Assembly (NCBI RefSeq): GCF_014656215.1
Contig: NZ_BNBZ01000018.1
Span: forward strand, 1-64,000
Origin: Streptomyces zaomyceticus
GTDB lineage: Bacteria > Actinomycetota > Actinomycetes > Streptomycetales > Streptomycetaceae
Direction: 5' to 3'
Length of the DNA: 64,000 nucleotides
This document shows, piece after piece, positions 52,998 through 62,207 of this stretch (positions within the stretch are counted from its first letter, which is position 1; every line of letters starts with the position of its first letter). The translations under genes were made by a program, and so were the position numbers. The notes beneath the pieces are model-generated. The model did no database searches. It was not told the origin of the DNA and worked only from the letters and a program-made list of their open reading frames with translations.

Positions 52998-53082
52998 CGG
53001 AGGGTGCGCGGATCGAACGCGCGCGGGGTCTCCCCCGACTACGGCTTAGCAAGCCGCTGCCTTACCACTCGGCCAACCCTCC
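52998..53082 (-). tRNA. tRNA-Ser (anticodon GCU)
   Basis: The 85-base gene has acceptor GGAGGGT/ACCCTCC, anticodon loop CTTGCTAA-type with GCT, a long variable arm and T loop GTTCGATCC. It reads AGC and AGU. The site is intact with no integrated element. Confidence 0.95.
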
Positions 53083-53165
53083 GGGAGGGAGCGGCCCGCG
53101 CGGACCTGGTCCACGCGCTCGAAGCGGCCGCTCCCTACGGGGGATCCCCCGTTTCCCCCGTACAA

Positions 53166-53828
53166 CTAGTGTGCGCCGGGCCCCTGTTCGGGTGCGAACG
53201 ATTTTTCTCCCCGGGTCAGCGGGTAGCAGGCCAGGCCGATCGCCAGGGAGATCGCGTGACCGAGGTCGGTGTACGTCCGGTCCATGGCGAGCGGTACGAC
53301 GAAGAACGCGATCACACCGGCGAGATAGAACCAGCGCCAGGGGCGCGGCAGCCGGTAGGTCAGGATCCCGGCCGAGGCGGCGAGGCCGTAGCTGACGCCG
53401 ATGTCGACGACGTGCGCCATGCTGCGCGGCACGTCGTGGAGCCGGATGGCCACCAGGACGACCTGCTGGCTGATCAAGGTCGCCGCGATATGGGCCGTCG
53501 CGACGGTGAAGAGCCATTTCGCGGTGCCCAGCCAGCGTTCCACGGGGGCGTGCAGGACCTCGAAGAGCAGCGCGTACAGCAGGAGGTCGGCGGGGTCCTC
53601 GATCCAGAACGCGCTGGCGAGCAGGGCCCGCACCGGATGGTGCGAGAGCTGGTGGAGATTGCTGCTGTTGCGGTGGAGGAGATAGGTCTCCAGACCGTCC
53701 GGGGAGAGCGCGATGACGAGGCTGGTGATCGCGATGACCGCCAGCCACACATGCGTACCGGGTGACGAACGCACCCACGACCTGATCGGCCGGGACGGTT
53801 CGCCACCCGGGGAGGTTTTGCTCGGCAC
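53166..53828 (-). CDS. Rhomboid-like membrane protein
   Basis: The protein has 220 residues with six likely membrane segments. The late motifs DIGVSYGLAASAG (Ser in GxSx, about 126) and DLGHAISLAIG (His, about 195) resemble the rhomboid Ser-His pair. An active intramembrane protease is possible, but the usual GxSG is GVSY here. The N-terminus is short and basic. Confidence 0.72.
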   Translation of the reverse strand: MPSKTSPGGEPSRPIRSWVRSSPGTHVWLAVIAITSLVIALSPDGLETYLLHRNSSNLHQLSHHPVRALLASAFWIEDPADLLLYALLFEVLHAPVERWLGTAKWLFTVATAHIAATLISQQVVLVAIRLHDVPRSMAHVVDIGVSYGLAASAGILTYRLPRPWRWFYLAGVIAFFVVPLAMDRTYTDLGHAISLAIGLACYPLTRGEKSFAPEQGPGAH

Positions 53829-53863
53829 CTTTCAGTGCCTATCACCCGAAGCCGGGAGAGACC

Positions 53864-55267
<1,404 letters not shown>

Positions 55268-55391
55268 GACTGACTCCCGAGGGTGGGTGAGGGTGTTCGG
55301 TCCACGTACGGGCCCACAGTAGTCCGGTGTCCCTCGCACGGTCAGTTGTAGGATGACTGGGCAACCGGGCAAATGGAGAGGTCGGAACGGC

Positions 55392-56069
55392 ATGGCACTC
55401 AGGGCGGCGGGGCGGACCTCGCTGGTGGACTCCGTCGTGGAGCAGTTGCGCACCCAGCTCGCGGACGGCGAGTGGGCGGTCGGCGACCGCATCCCGACCG
55501 AGCACGAGCTCGCGCAGCAGCTCGGCGTCGGCCGCAACACCGTCCGCGAGGCGGTCCGGGTCCTGGTCCACGCGGGCCTGCTGGAATCCCGGCAGGGCAA
55601 CGGCACCTTCGTCAGGTCGACCGCGGATCCGGCGGCCGTCCTGCGCGGAGTGCGGCACGCGGGCGCGGCCGACGTCCTCGAACTCCGGGTCGCCCTGGAG
55701 GCCGAGGCCGCCCGGCTCGCGGCGGCGCGACGCGACACCCACGACCTGCTGCGGCTGCGGGCCGCCCTGACCACCCTGCGCGAGGAGGGCGACCGGGACG
55801 CGGACGCGGACCTCGCCTTCCACCTGGCCGTCGTCGGGGCGACGCACAACGCGGCCTTCGTCGAGGTGTACCGGTTCTTCTCCGCACAGGTCCACGAGGT
55901 CCTGGTGGAGGCCCTCGGCGACCGGGAGATGCCGCCGGTCGACATAGACGCCCACGAGGCACTGGTGGCGGCGATCGAGACGGGCGACCCGGAGGCGGCG
56001 GAGCGGCAGGCCCGCGAGCTGCTGCGGGTGCCGATGGAGACGGTCGCGACGCTGACGGAGCGCTCCTGA
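55392..56069 (+). CDS. FadR-type GntR regulator (FCD domain)
   Basis: The protein has 225 residues from the ATG at 55392 (GGAGAGG upstream). The winged helix (about 10-75) includes RIPTEHELAQQLGVGRNTVREAVRVL. The helical FCD ligand domain (about 90-215) has the metal-type residues DADLAFHLAVVGATHN and a late HEALVAAIETGD. It is coupled to the MFS exporter gene by TGATG, so it probably controls that exporter and may respond to its substrate. Confidence 0.88.
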   Translation: MALRAAGRTSLVDSVVEQLRTQLADGEWAVGDRIPTEHELAQQLGVGRNTVREAVRVLVHAGLLESRQGNGTFVRSTADPAAVLRGVRHAGAADVLELRVALEAEAARLAAARRDTHDLLRLRAALTTLREEGDRDADADLAFHLAVVGATHNAAFVEVYRFFSAQVHEVLVEALGDREMPPVDIDAHEALVAAIETGDPEAAERQARELLRVPMETVATLTERS

Positions 56070-57358
56070 TGAGCGCCGGGACACGGACGACGGACCGGGC
56101 GCACACCGAGCCGCCGTTGCCGGTCGACGCCGAGGCCGGGGTCCGGCCGTCGGCGGCGGGGGCGGCGGCCCGGCGGGCCCTGCTCGCACACCCGGCGCTG
56201 CTGCTCGTCGGGATCGTGCTGGCCTCGCTGAACATGCGGGTCGCGCTGGCGAGTGTGGCGCCCCTGGTCGGCGAGCTGTCCGAGGCCTTCGGACTCTCCG
56301 CGACGGCGAGCTCCCTCGTGACCTCGGTCCCCGTGCTGTTCCTCGGCGTGGGAGCTTCGGTCGCGCCGTGGCTGGGGCGCCGGTTCGGCACCGAGCGGGT
56401 CCTGTTCGCGGCGCTGCTCCTGCTGGGCGTCGGCATCCTCGCGCGCGTGCTGCCCTCCGTGTACGCGCTGTACGGCGGCGGCATCCTCGTCGGCACCTCG
56501 ATCGCCCTGCTCAACGTACTGATGCCGGGCCTGATCAAGCGTGACTTCCCGGACCGGGCCGCGACGATGACCTCCGTCTACACCGGCGCGATGATCGCCG
56601 GTGCGACGGTGGCCGCGGCGGCCGCGGTGCCACTGGAGAAGGCCCTCGGCGGTGGCTGGGAGGCGTCTCTCGGATTCTGGTCGCTGCTCGCCGCGGTCGC
56701 CGCCCTCGCGTGGCTGCCCCAGGTCCTGATCGCCCGGGGCCGTACGGGCCACGGGGTACGGGCCGTCCCGGCCGCCGGCGCCCGCCCGGTGAGCGTCTGG
56801 CGTTCGGCGCTGGCCTGGCAGGTCACGCTGTTCATGGGGCTGCAGTCGCTCTGGTCGTACGTGCTGATCGCCTGGATGCCGACGATCTTCACCGACCACG
56901 GGATGAGCCGCTCCACAGCGGGTGTCGTCTTCGCCTTCAACAACCTGATCCAGGTGGCGGGCGCCTTCGTGGTGCCGCTGCTCGCCGGCCGGATGCGGAG
57001 CCAGCGCCCGCTGATCGTGCTCGTCACCACGCTGGTCGCGGCCGGTTACGCCGGTCTGATGGCGGCCCCGGTGCAGGGCGCGTGGCTCTGGTCGGCGGTG
57101 CTCGGCGTCGGCCAGGGCGGTGCGGTCGGTCTCGCCCTGACCCTGATCGTGCTGCGCTCGGGCGACGCGATCACCGCGGCCCGGCTCTCCGGGATGGCCC
57201 AGACCGTCGGCTATCTGCTGGCCGCGGCGGGCCCGCTCGCGGCCGGTGTCCTCCACCAGGCCACCGGCTCCTGGACCCTGCCGATCTGTGTGGTGCTCGC
57301 CGTCTGCGCGGCGGCCCTCGGCGTCGGTCTCCTCGCCGCCCGGAACCGGACGGTCTGA
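56069..57358 (+). CDS. MFS transporter of the CynX/NimT family
   Basis: The protein has 429 residues with 12 membrane segments starting at about 43. It shares the CynX/NimT pattern LLVGIVLASLNMRVALASVAPL. Such carriers move cyanate, nitroimidazoles or small anions; the true substrate is unknown. It is encoded with a FadR-type regulator. Confidence 0.85.
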   Translation: MSAGTRTTDRAHTEPPLPVDAEAGVRPSAAGAAARRALLAHPALLLVGIVLASLNMRVALASVAPLVGELSEAFGLSATASSLVTSVPVLFLGVGASVAPWLGRRFGTERVLFAALLLLGVGILARVLPSVYALYGGGILVGTSIALLNVLMPGLIKRDFPDRAATMTSVYTGAMIAGATVAAAAAVPLEKALGGGWEASLGFWSLLAAVAALAWLPQVLIARGRTGHGVRAVPAAGARPVSVWRSALAWQVTLFMGLQSLWSYVLIAWMPTIFTDHGMSRSTAGVVFAFNNLIQVAGAFVVPLLAGRMRSQRPLIVLVTTLVAAGYAGLMAAPVQGAWLWSAVLGVGQGGAVGLALTLIVLRSGDAITAARLSGMAQTVGYLLAAAGPLAAGVLHQATGSWTLPICVVLAVCAAALGVGLLAARNRTV

Positions 57359-57382
57359 GGAGAGCCGGGCCGGCCGAGACAG

Positions 57383-57414
57383 CCGGACCGTCCGGGGAGA
57401 ACCGGACGGTCCGG
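57383..57414. terminator. Terminator after the MFS gene
   Basis: A 13-bp exact stem with a 6-base loop (GGAGAA) lies 24 bases after the stop. Confidence 0.75.
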
Positions 57415-57422
57415 GGAGAGGG

Positions 57423-57490
57423 GGATGCGGTACGACGCCGGGGTGGGGCTCCCGGGGTGGGGCTCCGGCCCGCGGAGTCGTACCGCATCC
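57423..57490. terminator. Second, long-loop inverted repeat between convergent genes
   Basis: The 14-base arms 57423-57436 and 57477-57490 are exact inverse complements around a 40-base loop. It lies between the MFS and ABC permease genes and is probably an additional terminator. Confidence 0.55.
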
Positions 57491-57530
57491 TCCTTCTCCG
57501 ACTGCTGCGTCTCCTCGGCCGCCGCGTCAC

Positions 57531-57554
57531 TCCGCCGGACACGTGTCCGGCGGA
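57531..57554. terminator. Perfect 24-base palindrome at the end of the ABC operon
   Basis: Bases 57531-57554 are self-complementary around ACACGTGT. They lie 14 bases from the permease stop (minus strand), so a terminator is most likely. Confidence 0.65.
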
Positions 57555-57568
57555 ATCGCCTGCTGTGG

Positions 57569-58288
57569 CTACTCCTCGCCCGCCAGGGTCAGCTTGCCGA
57601 GCTTGTGGCCGGCGAACCAGGTCGCCACGACCGTGACCGCCGCGAGGAGCACCACCGCGGTCGTGAGCCCGACCTCGGAGGTGACCAGGCCGTCTCCGGT
57701 GACCTTCTGCGCGAGGGCCAGCGCCCACTGCTGGACGCTCAGGGTCCGCGCACCCGCGATCAGGGAGCCGAACAGGGCCTCCCACACCAGGGCGTAGACC
57801 AGGCCGATGACCACCGCGTGCCGGCTGATCGTGCCGAGCAGCAGGAAGAGCGCGCTGTACGCGATGGAGGCCACGAGAGCCGCCACCGTGTACGCGACGG
57901 CCACCTGCTGGCCGTTGCCGTTGAGGATGAATCCGGCGATGAACGTCGGGACCGCCGAGAAGACCATGGTCACCGCGATCGCCACGATCAGCTTCGTGAA
58001 GATGATCGAGGGCCGCTTCACCGGCTTGGACAGCAGATAGACGATCGAGCCGTCGTCGATCTCCGGACCGATCGCACCGGTACCGGCGATCACGCCGATC
58101 AGCGGCACCATCGTGGCCAGCGCGAAACCGCCGAGGACATCGGCCGCGACCTGGTCGTCCGCACCGTTGAACGCGCGGACGGCCGCTGCGATGACCAGCA
58201 GCATGGCGGGCAGCAGGAACAGGATCAGGGCGCGACGGCGGCCGAGGAGGGCCCGGTAGGTGAGCCGGGCGACTGTGGGGTTGTACAT
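57569..58288 (-). CDS. ABC transporter permease
   Basis: The protein has 239 residues with six membrane segments (about 20-38, 52-72, 97-120, 130-152, 160-180, 212-230). The GPEIDDGSIVYLLSKPVKRPSI segment is typical of ABC-2-like permeases. It is the last gene of a four-gene operon with two ATPases and another permease, the layout of a drug or lipid exporter of unknown substrate. Confidence 0.85.
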   Translation of the reverse strand: MYNPTVARLTYRALLGRRRALILFLLPAMLLVIAAAVRAFNGADDQVAADVLGGFALATMVPLIGVIAGTGAIGPEIDDGSIVYLLSKPVKRPSIIFTKLIVAIAVTMVFSAVPTFIAGFILNGNGQQVAVAYTVAALVASIAYSALFLLLGTISRHAVVIGLVYALVWEALFGSLIAGARTLSVQQWALALAQKVTGDGLVTSEVGLTTAVVLLAAVTVVATWFAGHKLGKLTLAGEE

Positions 58289-58302
58289 CGGTCAGGCTCC
58301 TT

Positions 58303-59214
58303 TCAGGCCGCGACGAGGTACGAGAAGACCGATTCGAGGGACTCGTCCGAGGGCGAGACCGTCAGGAGACGGATCCCCCGCTCGCGCGCGACCTTCGGCA
58401 GCAGCTCCGTGAACCTTCCGAAGTCCACCGCCTGCACACGCAGGCCGCCCTCCGCGTGGTCGACCTCGATCCCTGCCGTGGACGGGTCGGCGATCAGCGC
58501 CGCGGCCAGCGCCCGGTCGTCGCTGGAGCGGACCAGGTAGCGGTGCGGACGGTCCGTCATCAGACGGCGGATCTTGCGGAAGTCGCCGGAGGCGGCGTGG
58601 CGCCCGGCCACGATCACCTCGATGTGCGAGGCCAGCTGCTCGACCTCCTCGAGGATGTGCGAGGAGAACAGCACCGTGCGGCCGTCCGCGCCCATCTGCC
58701 GCAGCAGATCCATCAGCTGCATGCGCTGGCGCGGGTCCATGCCGTTGAACGGCTCGTCGAGCAGAAGCACGGACGGCTCGTGGACGAGGGCCGAGGCCAT
58801 CTTCACGCGCTGCCGCATGCCCTTGCTGTACGTGGAGATCTTGCGGTCCTGGGCGTACTCCATCTCGACCGTGGCCAGGGCCGTCTGGGCCTCCTTGGCG
58901 CCGAGGCCCTGCAGTTCCGCGTTGGCCAGGACGAACTCGCGGCCGGTGAGGAAGTCGTACATCGCCTCCCGCTCGGGCACGACGCCGATCTCGCGGTACA
59001 CCGACTCGTTCCCCCAGATCGTCCGCCCGTCGAGGGTGACGCTGCCGGTGGAGGGGTCGAGGAAGCCGCCCATCATGTTGATCAGGGTGGACTTCCCGGC
59101 ACCGTTGGGCCCGAGGAGGCCCGTGACGCCCGGGCCCACCGTCATCGTGACGTCGTTCACGGCCACGACGTTTCCGAACCATCGGGAGACGTGGTCGATT
59201 TCGAGGGTTGTCAC
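58303..59214 (-). CDS. ABC transporter ATP-binding protein
   Basis: The protein has 303 residues from the GTG at 59214, which overlaps the stop of the upstream permease (GTGA). Walker A GPNGAGKST (about 37-45), the signature YSKGMRQRV (about 131) and Walker B VLLLDEPFNGMDP (about 151) are complete. The C-terminal ~85 residues form an accessory domain. It pairs with the permease at 57569-58288 or 59211-60122. Confidence 0.9.
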   Translation of the reverse strand: MTTLEIDHVSRWFGNVVAVNDVTMTVGPGVTGLLGPNGAGKSTLINMMGGFLDPSTGSVTLDGRTIWGNESVYREIGVVPEREAMYDFLTGREFVLANAELQGLGAKEAQTALATVEMEYAQDRKISTYSKGMRQRVKMASALVHEPSVLLLDEPFNGMDPRQRMQLMDLLRQMGADGRTVLFSSHILEEVEQLASHIEVIVAGRHAASGDFRKIRRLMTDRPHRYLVRSSDDRALAAALIADPSTAGIEVDHAEGGLRVQAVDFGRFTELLPKVARERGIRLLTVSPSDESLESVFSYLVAA

Positions 59215-60122
59215 AGCCCGACCTTTCGGTAGCGGCGCATCAGGATGCCGTACGAGCCGGCGACGAGCGCGAGGACGACCAGCAGATAGACCGCGCCGGT
59301 ACCGGCGCCCGGTCCCTCGCCTCCGGGGAAGGATGAGGGCGCGCCGAGGAAGGCGGTCTGTACGCCGTCGATGAGCGTGATCGGCGAGAACAGGCCGAGC
59401 CAGGAGATGGCGCCCAGGTTGTCCGTGCCGTACGCGATGCCCTGGAGCGTGGAGACCGCGCCGTACGAGATCGTCAGCGCGCCGATCACGGCGGCGACGC
59501 CGAAGCCGCGGCGCGGGGTGAGCGCCGCCATGACCAGACCGATGCCGCCGAAGAGCAGCGACAGCAGGGCCACGGAGAGCAGTCCCTGACCGAACATCTG
59601 CGTCTGGGTGCCGAAGTCCATCTTGGCCAGCAGGGAGCCGATCCAGAGGATGAGGAGCGGGACCGAGGTCAGCAGGAAGAGCGCCGAGGCCATCGCGCCG
59701 AACTTCGCGAGCACGTAGTCCGCGCGCTCGATCGGCCGGGAGAAGTACAGCGGCACGGTCCTGAACCGGAGGTCGCGGGAGACCGACTGCGGCGCCTGCG
59801 AGGCCAGGAAGATGCCGATCACGACCTGGAGGAAGATCGCGTACTGCGTGTACTCGATCGACAGCTTGGTCTGCTTGGTGACGACCGCGACCGCGACGAT
59901 GATCAGCGCGGGAACGCACATCACACCGAAGAGGAGCATCGGCAGCACCTTGGACTTGGCGCTCCGGCCCAGGCCGTACGCGCCGCGCAGCGACTGCGAG
60001 AACAGCGACCTGCGCGCGTACGACCGGCCGAGACGCGGGCCGTCGTAGGACCGGTAGCCGATGTTGTGGATGCGGGTCGTGTCGGGAGCGGCCTGGGAGG
60101 GCTGGGGGGTCTGGGTGCTCAT
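59211..60122 (-). CDS. ABC transporter permease
   Basis: The protein has 303 residues. A ~55-residue cytoplasmic N-terminus precedes six membrane segments from about residue 62. The motif DLRFRTVPLYFSRPIERADYVLAK resembles ABC-2-type permeases. It overlaps the ATPase genes on both sides by four bases, so the operon is translationally coupled. Confidence 0.85.
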   Translation of the reverse strand: MSTQTPQPSQAAPDTTRIHNIGYRSYDGPRLGRSYARRSLFSQSLRGAYGLGRSAKSKVLPMLLFGVMCVPALIIVAVAVVTKQTKLSIEYTQYAIFLQVVIGIFLASQAPQSVSRDLRFRTVPLYFSRPIERADYVLAKFGAMASALFLLTSVPLLILWIGSLLAKMDFGTQTQMFGQGLLSVALLSLLFGGIGLVMAALTPRRGFGVAAVIGALTISYGAVSTLQGIAYGTDNLGAISWLGLFSPITLIDGVQTAFLGAPSSFPGGEGPGAGTGAVYLLVVLALVAGSYGILMRRYRKVGL

Positions 60123-61105
60123 CGGGCCGGCACCTCCTCGTGCTGCGGGTCCTCGTGCTGCGGGGACGCCTCGGGACGGAAGACCTCGGCGATGTGGTGG
60201 CGGCGCTGCTCCATGCGGACCAGGCCGAGGCCGAGGTCGGCGACGACGTCACGCACGAGGTCGTACGTCTCCTCGCCAGCGGCTTCCAGGAGCAGGATGT
60301 GGCCGGCGCCGGGCAGGCCGTCCTCCACGCCCGCGTGCAGGGTGACACCCGCGCCGGCGAGCGCCGCGCGGAGCGCCGCCGTGCCGTCGGGGTGGGTGTC
60401 GGAGTCGGTGACCTCGACCGCGAGCGTCGTGGTGGTCCGGGTGAAGTCGCTGGTGGAGCTGGAGCGGAGGAGCGTGCCGCCGTCGATGACGACGACGTGG
60501 TCGCAGGTGCGCTCGAGCTCGCCGAGGAGGTGCGAGGTGACGAGGACGGAGATGCCGAAGTCGGTCCAGACCCGGCGGATCAGTCCCAGCATCTCGTCGC
60601 GGCCGACCGGGTCCAGACCGTTGGTCGGCTCGTCGAGCAGGACCAGCTTCGGGTCGTGGACCAGGGCCTGGGCGAGCTTCACACGCTGCTTCATGCCGGT
60701 CGAGTAGCCGCCCATGGGGCGGTACCGCTCCTCGTACAGGCCGACATGGCGCAGGGTGTCCGCGGTCCGCTCACGGGCGGCGGTCGCGGGCAGCCCGGAC
60801 ATGCGCGCCATGTGGACGACGAACTCGGTGGCCGAGACGTCCGGGGGGAGGCAGTCGTGCTCGGGCATGTAGCCCACGCGCTCACGGATCTGCGCGCCTG
60901 AGGTCCGGACGTCCATGCCGAGGACCTCGGCGCGCCCCTCCGTGGCGGGGGAGAGTCCGAGCAGGATTTTGATCATGGTGGACTTGCCGGCTCCGTTGGC
61001 ACCCACGAGTCCGGTCACACCGGGTCCGATGTCCAGGGAGAGCCGGTCAAGAGCGGTCACCCGGGGGAACCGCTTGCTGAGGCTTTCGGTCGCGATCACA
61101 GTCAC
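60119..61105 (-). CDS. ABC transporter ATP-binding protein, first gene of the operon
   Basis: The protein has 328 residues from the GTG at 61105; a GTG two codons later is possible. Walker A GANGAGKST, signature YSTGMKQRVKLAQAL and Walker B LVLLDEPTNGLDPVG are intact. The last 90 residues are an accessory domain ending in a His/Glu-rich tail. The two different ATPases suggest a heterodimer or two exporters. Confidence 0.9.
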   Translation of the reverse strand: MTVIATESLSKRFPRVTALDRLSLDIGPGVTGLVGANGAGKSTMIKILLGLSPATEGRAEVLGMDVRTSGAQIRERVGYMPEHDCLPPDVSATEFVVHMARMSGLPATAARERTADTLRHVGLYEERYRPMGGYSTGMKQRVKLAQALVHDPKLVLLDEPTNGLDPVGRDEMLGLIRRVWTDFGISVLVTSHLLGELERTCDHVVVIDGGTLLRSSSTSDFTRTTTTLAVEVTDSDTHPDGTAALRAALAGAGVTLHAGVEDGLPGAGHILLLEAAGEETYDLVRDVVADLGLGLVRMEQRRHHIAEVFRPEASPQHEDPQHEEVPAR

Positions 61106-61361
61106 GTCTTCGACGGTAGTGGCGTGCGCCACAGCGGTCGTCCACCCAACGGCTCGATCCTTGTCCGACCAGAGGAGTACAAGCCAGTAGGGGAGCTCGC
61201 GACGAAAGTCTTTTTCCCGGGGCCGGTCGAGGTCGCGGCGACGGCTTTTCCACAGGGCTCCGTCCGACCCCTTGACGCAGCCGCCGAGCATTGTCACATT
61301 CATCGGTGTCAAGTTACGGACACGTAGCGCGGTCGGGCGCTCACACGGGACGGCGGGTGGC

Positions 61362-62207
61362 ATGGCCTCAGCAGTGAAAGGGGAACTCTCCGCGGAGCTG
61401 CGGGGGTTCAGGGAAGTACAGCGGCTCTCCTACGAGTGCGCGGAGGCCGTCGCGGCGCAGCTCAAGCCCGGGGTGACCGAGCGCGAGGCCGCGCGGATGC
61501 AGCGGGAGTGGCTGTACGAGCGGGGTGTGCGGGACTGGTTCCACCGGCCGTTCGCCTGGTTCGGGGACCGCACGGCCTTCGTCGACTTCAAGATTCCGCT
61601 GCAGTTCTTCCCCACCGACCGCCGTCTCGAGGCGGGGATGCCCTTCATCCTCGACATGGCTCCGGTCTACAAGGGGCACACGGCCGACATCGGCTACAGC
61701 GGCTGCCTGGGCCTCAATCCGCTGCACGACAAGCTGCTCGCCGATCTCAAGGACCACCGCGAGCTGATCCTGCGCGAGGTGCGCGAGCGCCGCACGCTCC
61801 GCGAGATCTATCAGGACGTGGACCGGCTCATGGTCCGCCAGGGGTACGCGAACCGGCATCGCGCCTACCCCTTCGGCGTCATCGCCCACAAGATAGACCG
61901 GGTGAAGGAGCGCCGCTGGTCGCCGACGGTCTTCGGCTTCGGCACCCAGGCGCTCAAGGGCCTGGCGAGCGACGTCGTGCACGGCCACCGGGACGGCTGG
62001 TCGCCGCTCTGGTCGCCGTACACGTTCTCCGACCACCCGCCGCAGCCCGGGCTGTGGGCGGTCGAGCCGCACCTCGGTTTCCGGGGGACGGGCGCGAAGT
62101 TCGAGGAGATCCTGGTCGTCACCGACTCCCGGGACCCCGAGCAGAGCGCGTTCTGGCTGGACGACGATCTGCCGCACGTGCGGCGCTGGAACGAGGGGGC
62201 GGTCTGA
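61362..62207 (+). CDS. M24-family (creatinase/methionine aminopeptidase-like) peptidase
   Basis: The protein has 281 residues from the ATG at 61362; the longer frame is rejected. Metal ligands of M24 are visible: Asp in FILDMAPVYKGHTADIGYSG and His in VVHGHRDGW, and Glu in WAVEPHLGF and KFEEILVV. It is shorter than the PepP at 40667-42127 and has no N-terminal domain. It is coupled by TGATG to the next gene, a hydrolase-dehydrogenase fusion, so its substrate may be small. Related proteins are annotated only by family. Confidence 0.78.
   Translation: MASAVKGELSAELRGFREVQRLSYECAEAVAAQLKPGVTEREAARMQREWLYERGVRDWFHRPFAWFGDRTAFVDFKIPLQFFPTDRRLEAGMPFILDMAPVYKGHTADIGYSGCLGLNPLHDKLLADLKDHRELILREVRERRTLREIYQDVDRLMVRQGYANRHRAYPFGVIAHKIDRVKERRWSPTVFGFGTQALKGLASDVVHGHRDGWSPLWSPYTFSDHPPQPGLWAVEPHLGFRGTGAKFEEILVVTDSRDPEQSAFWLDDDLPHVRRWNEGAV

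Noticed and set aside
57531..57554. 24-base palindrome considered as an operator
   Set aside because: It lies just behind the last gene of the ABC operon, away from promoters, so a terminator is more likely.
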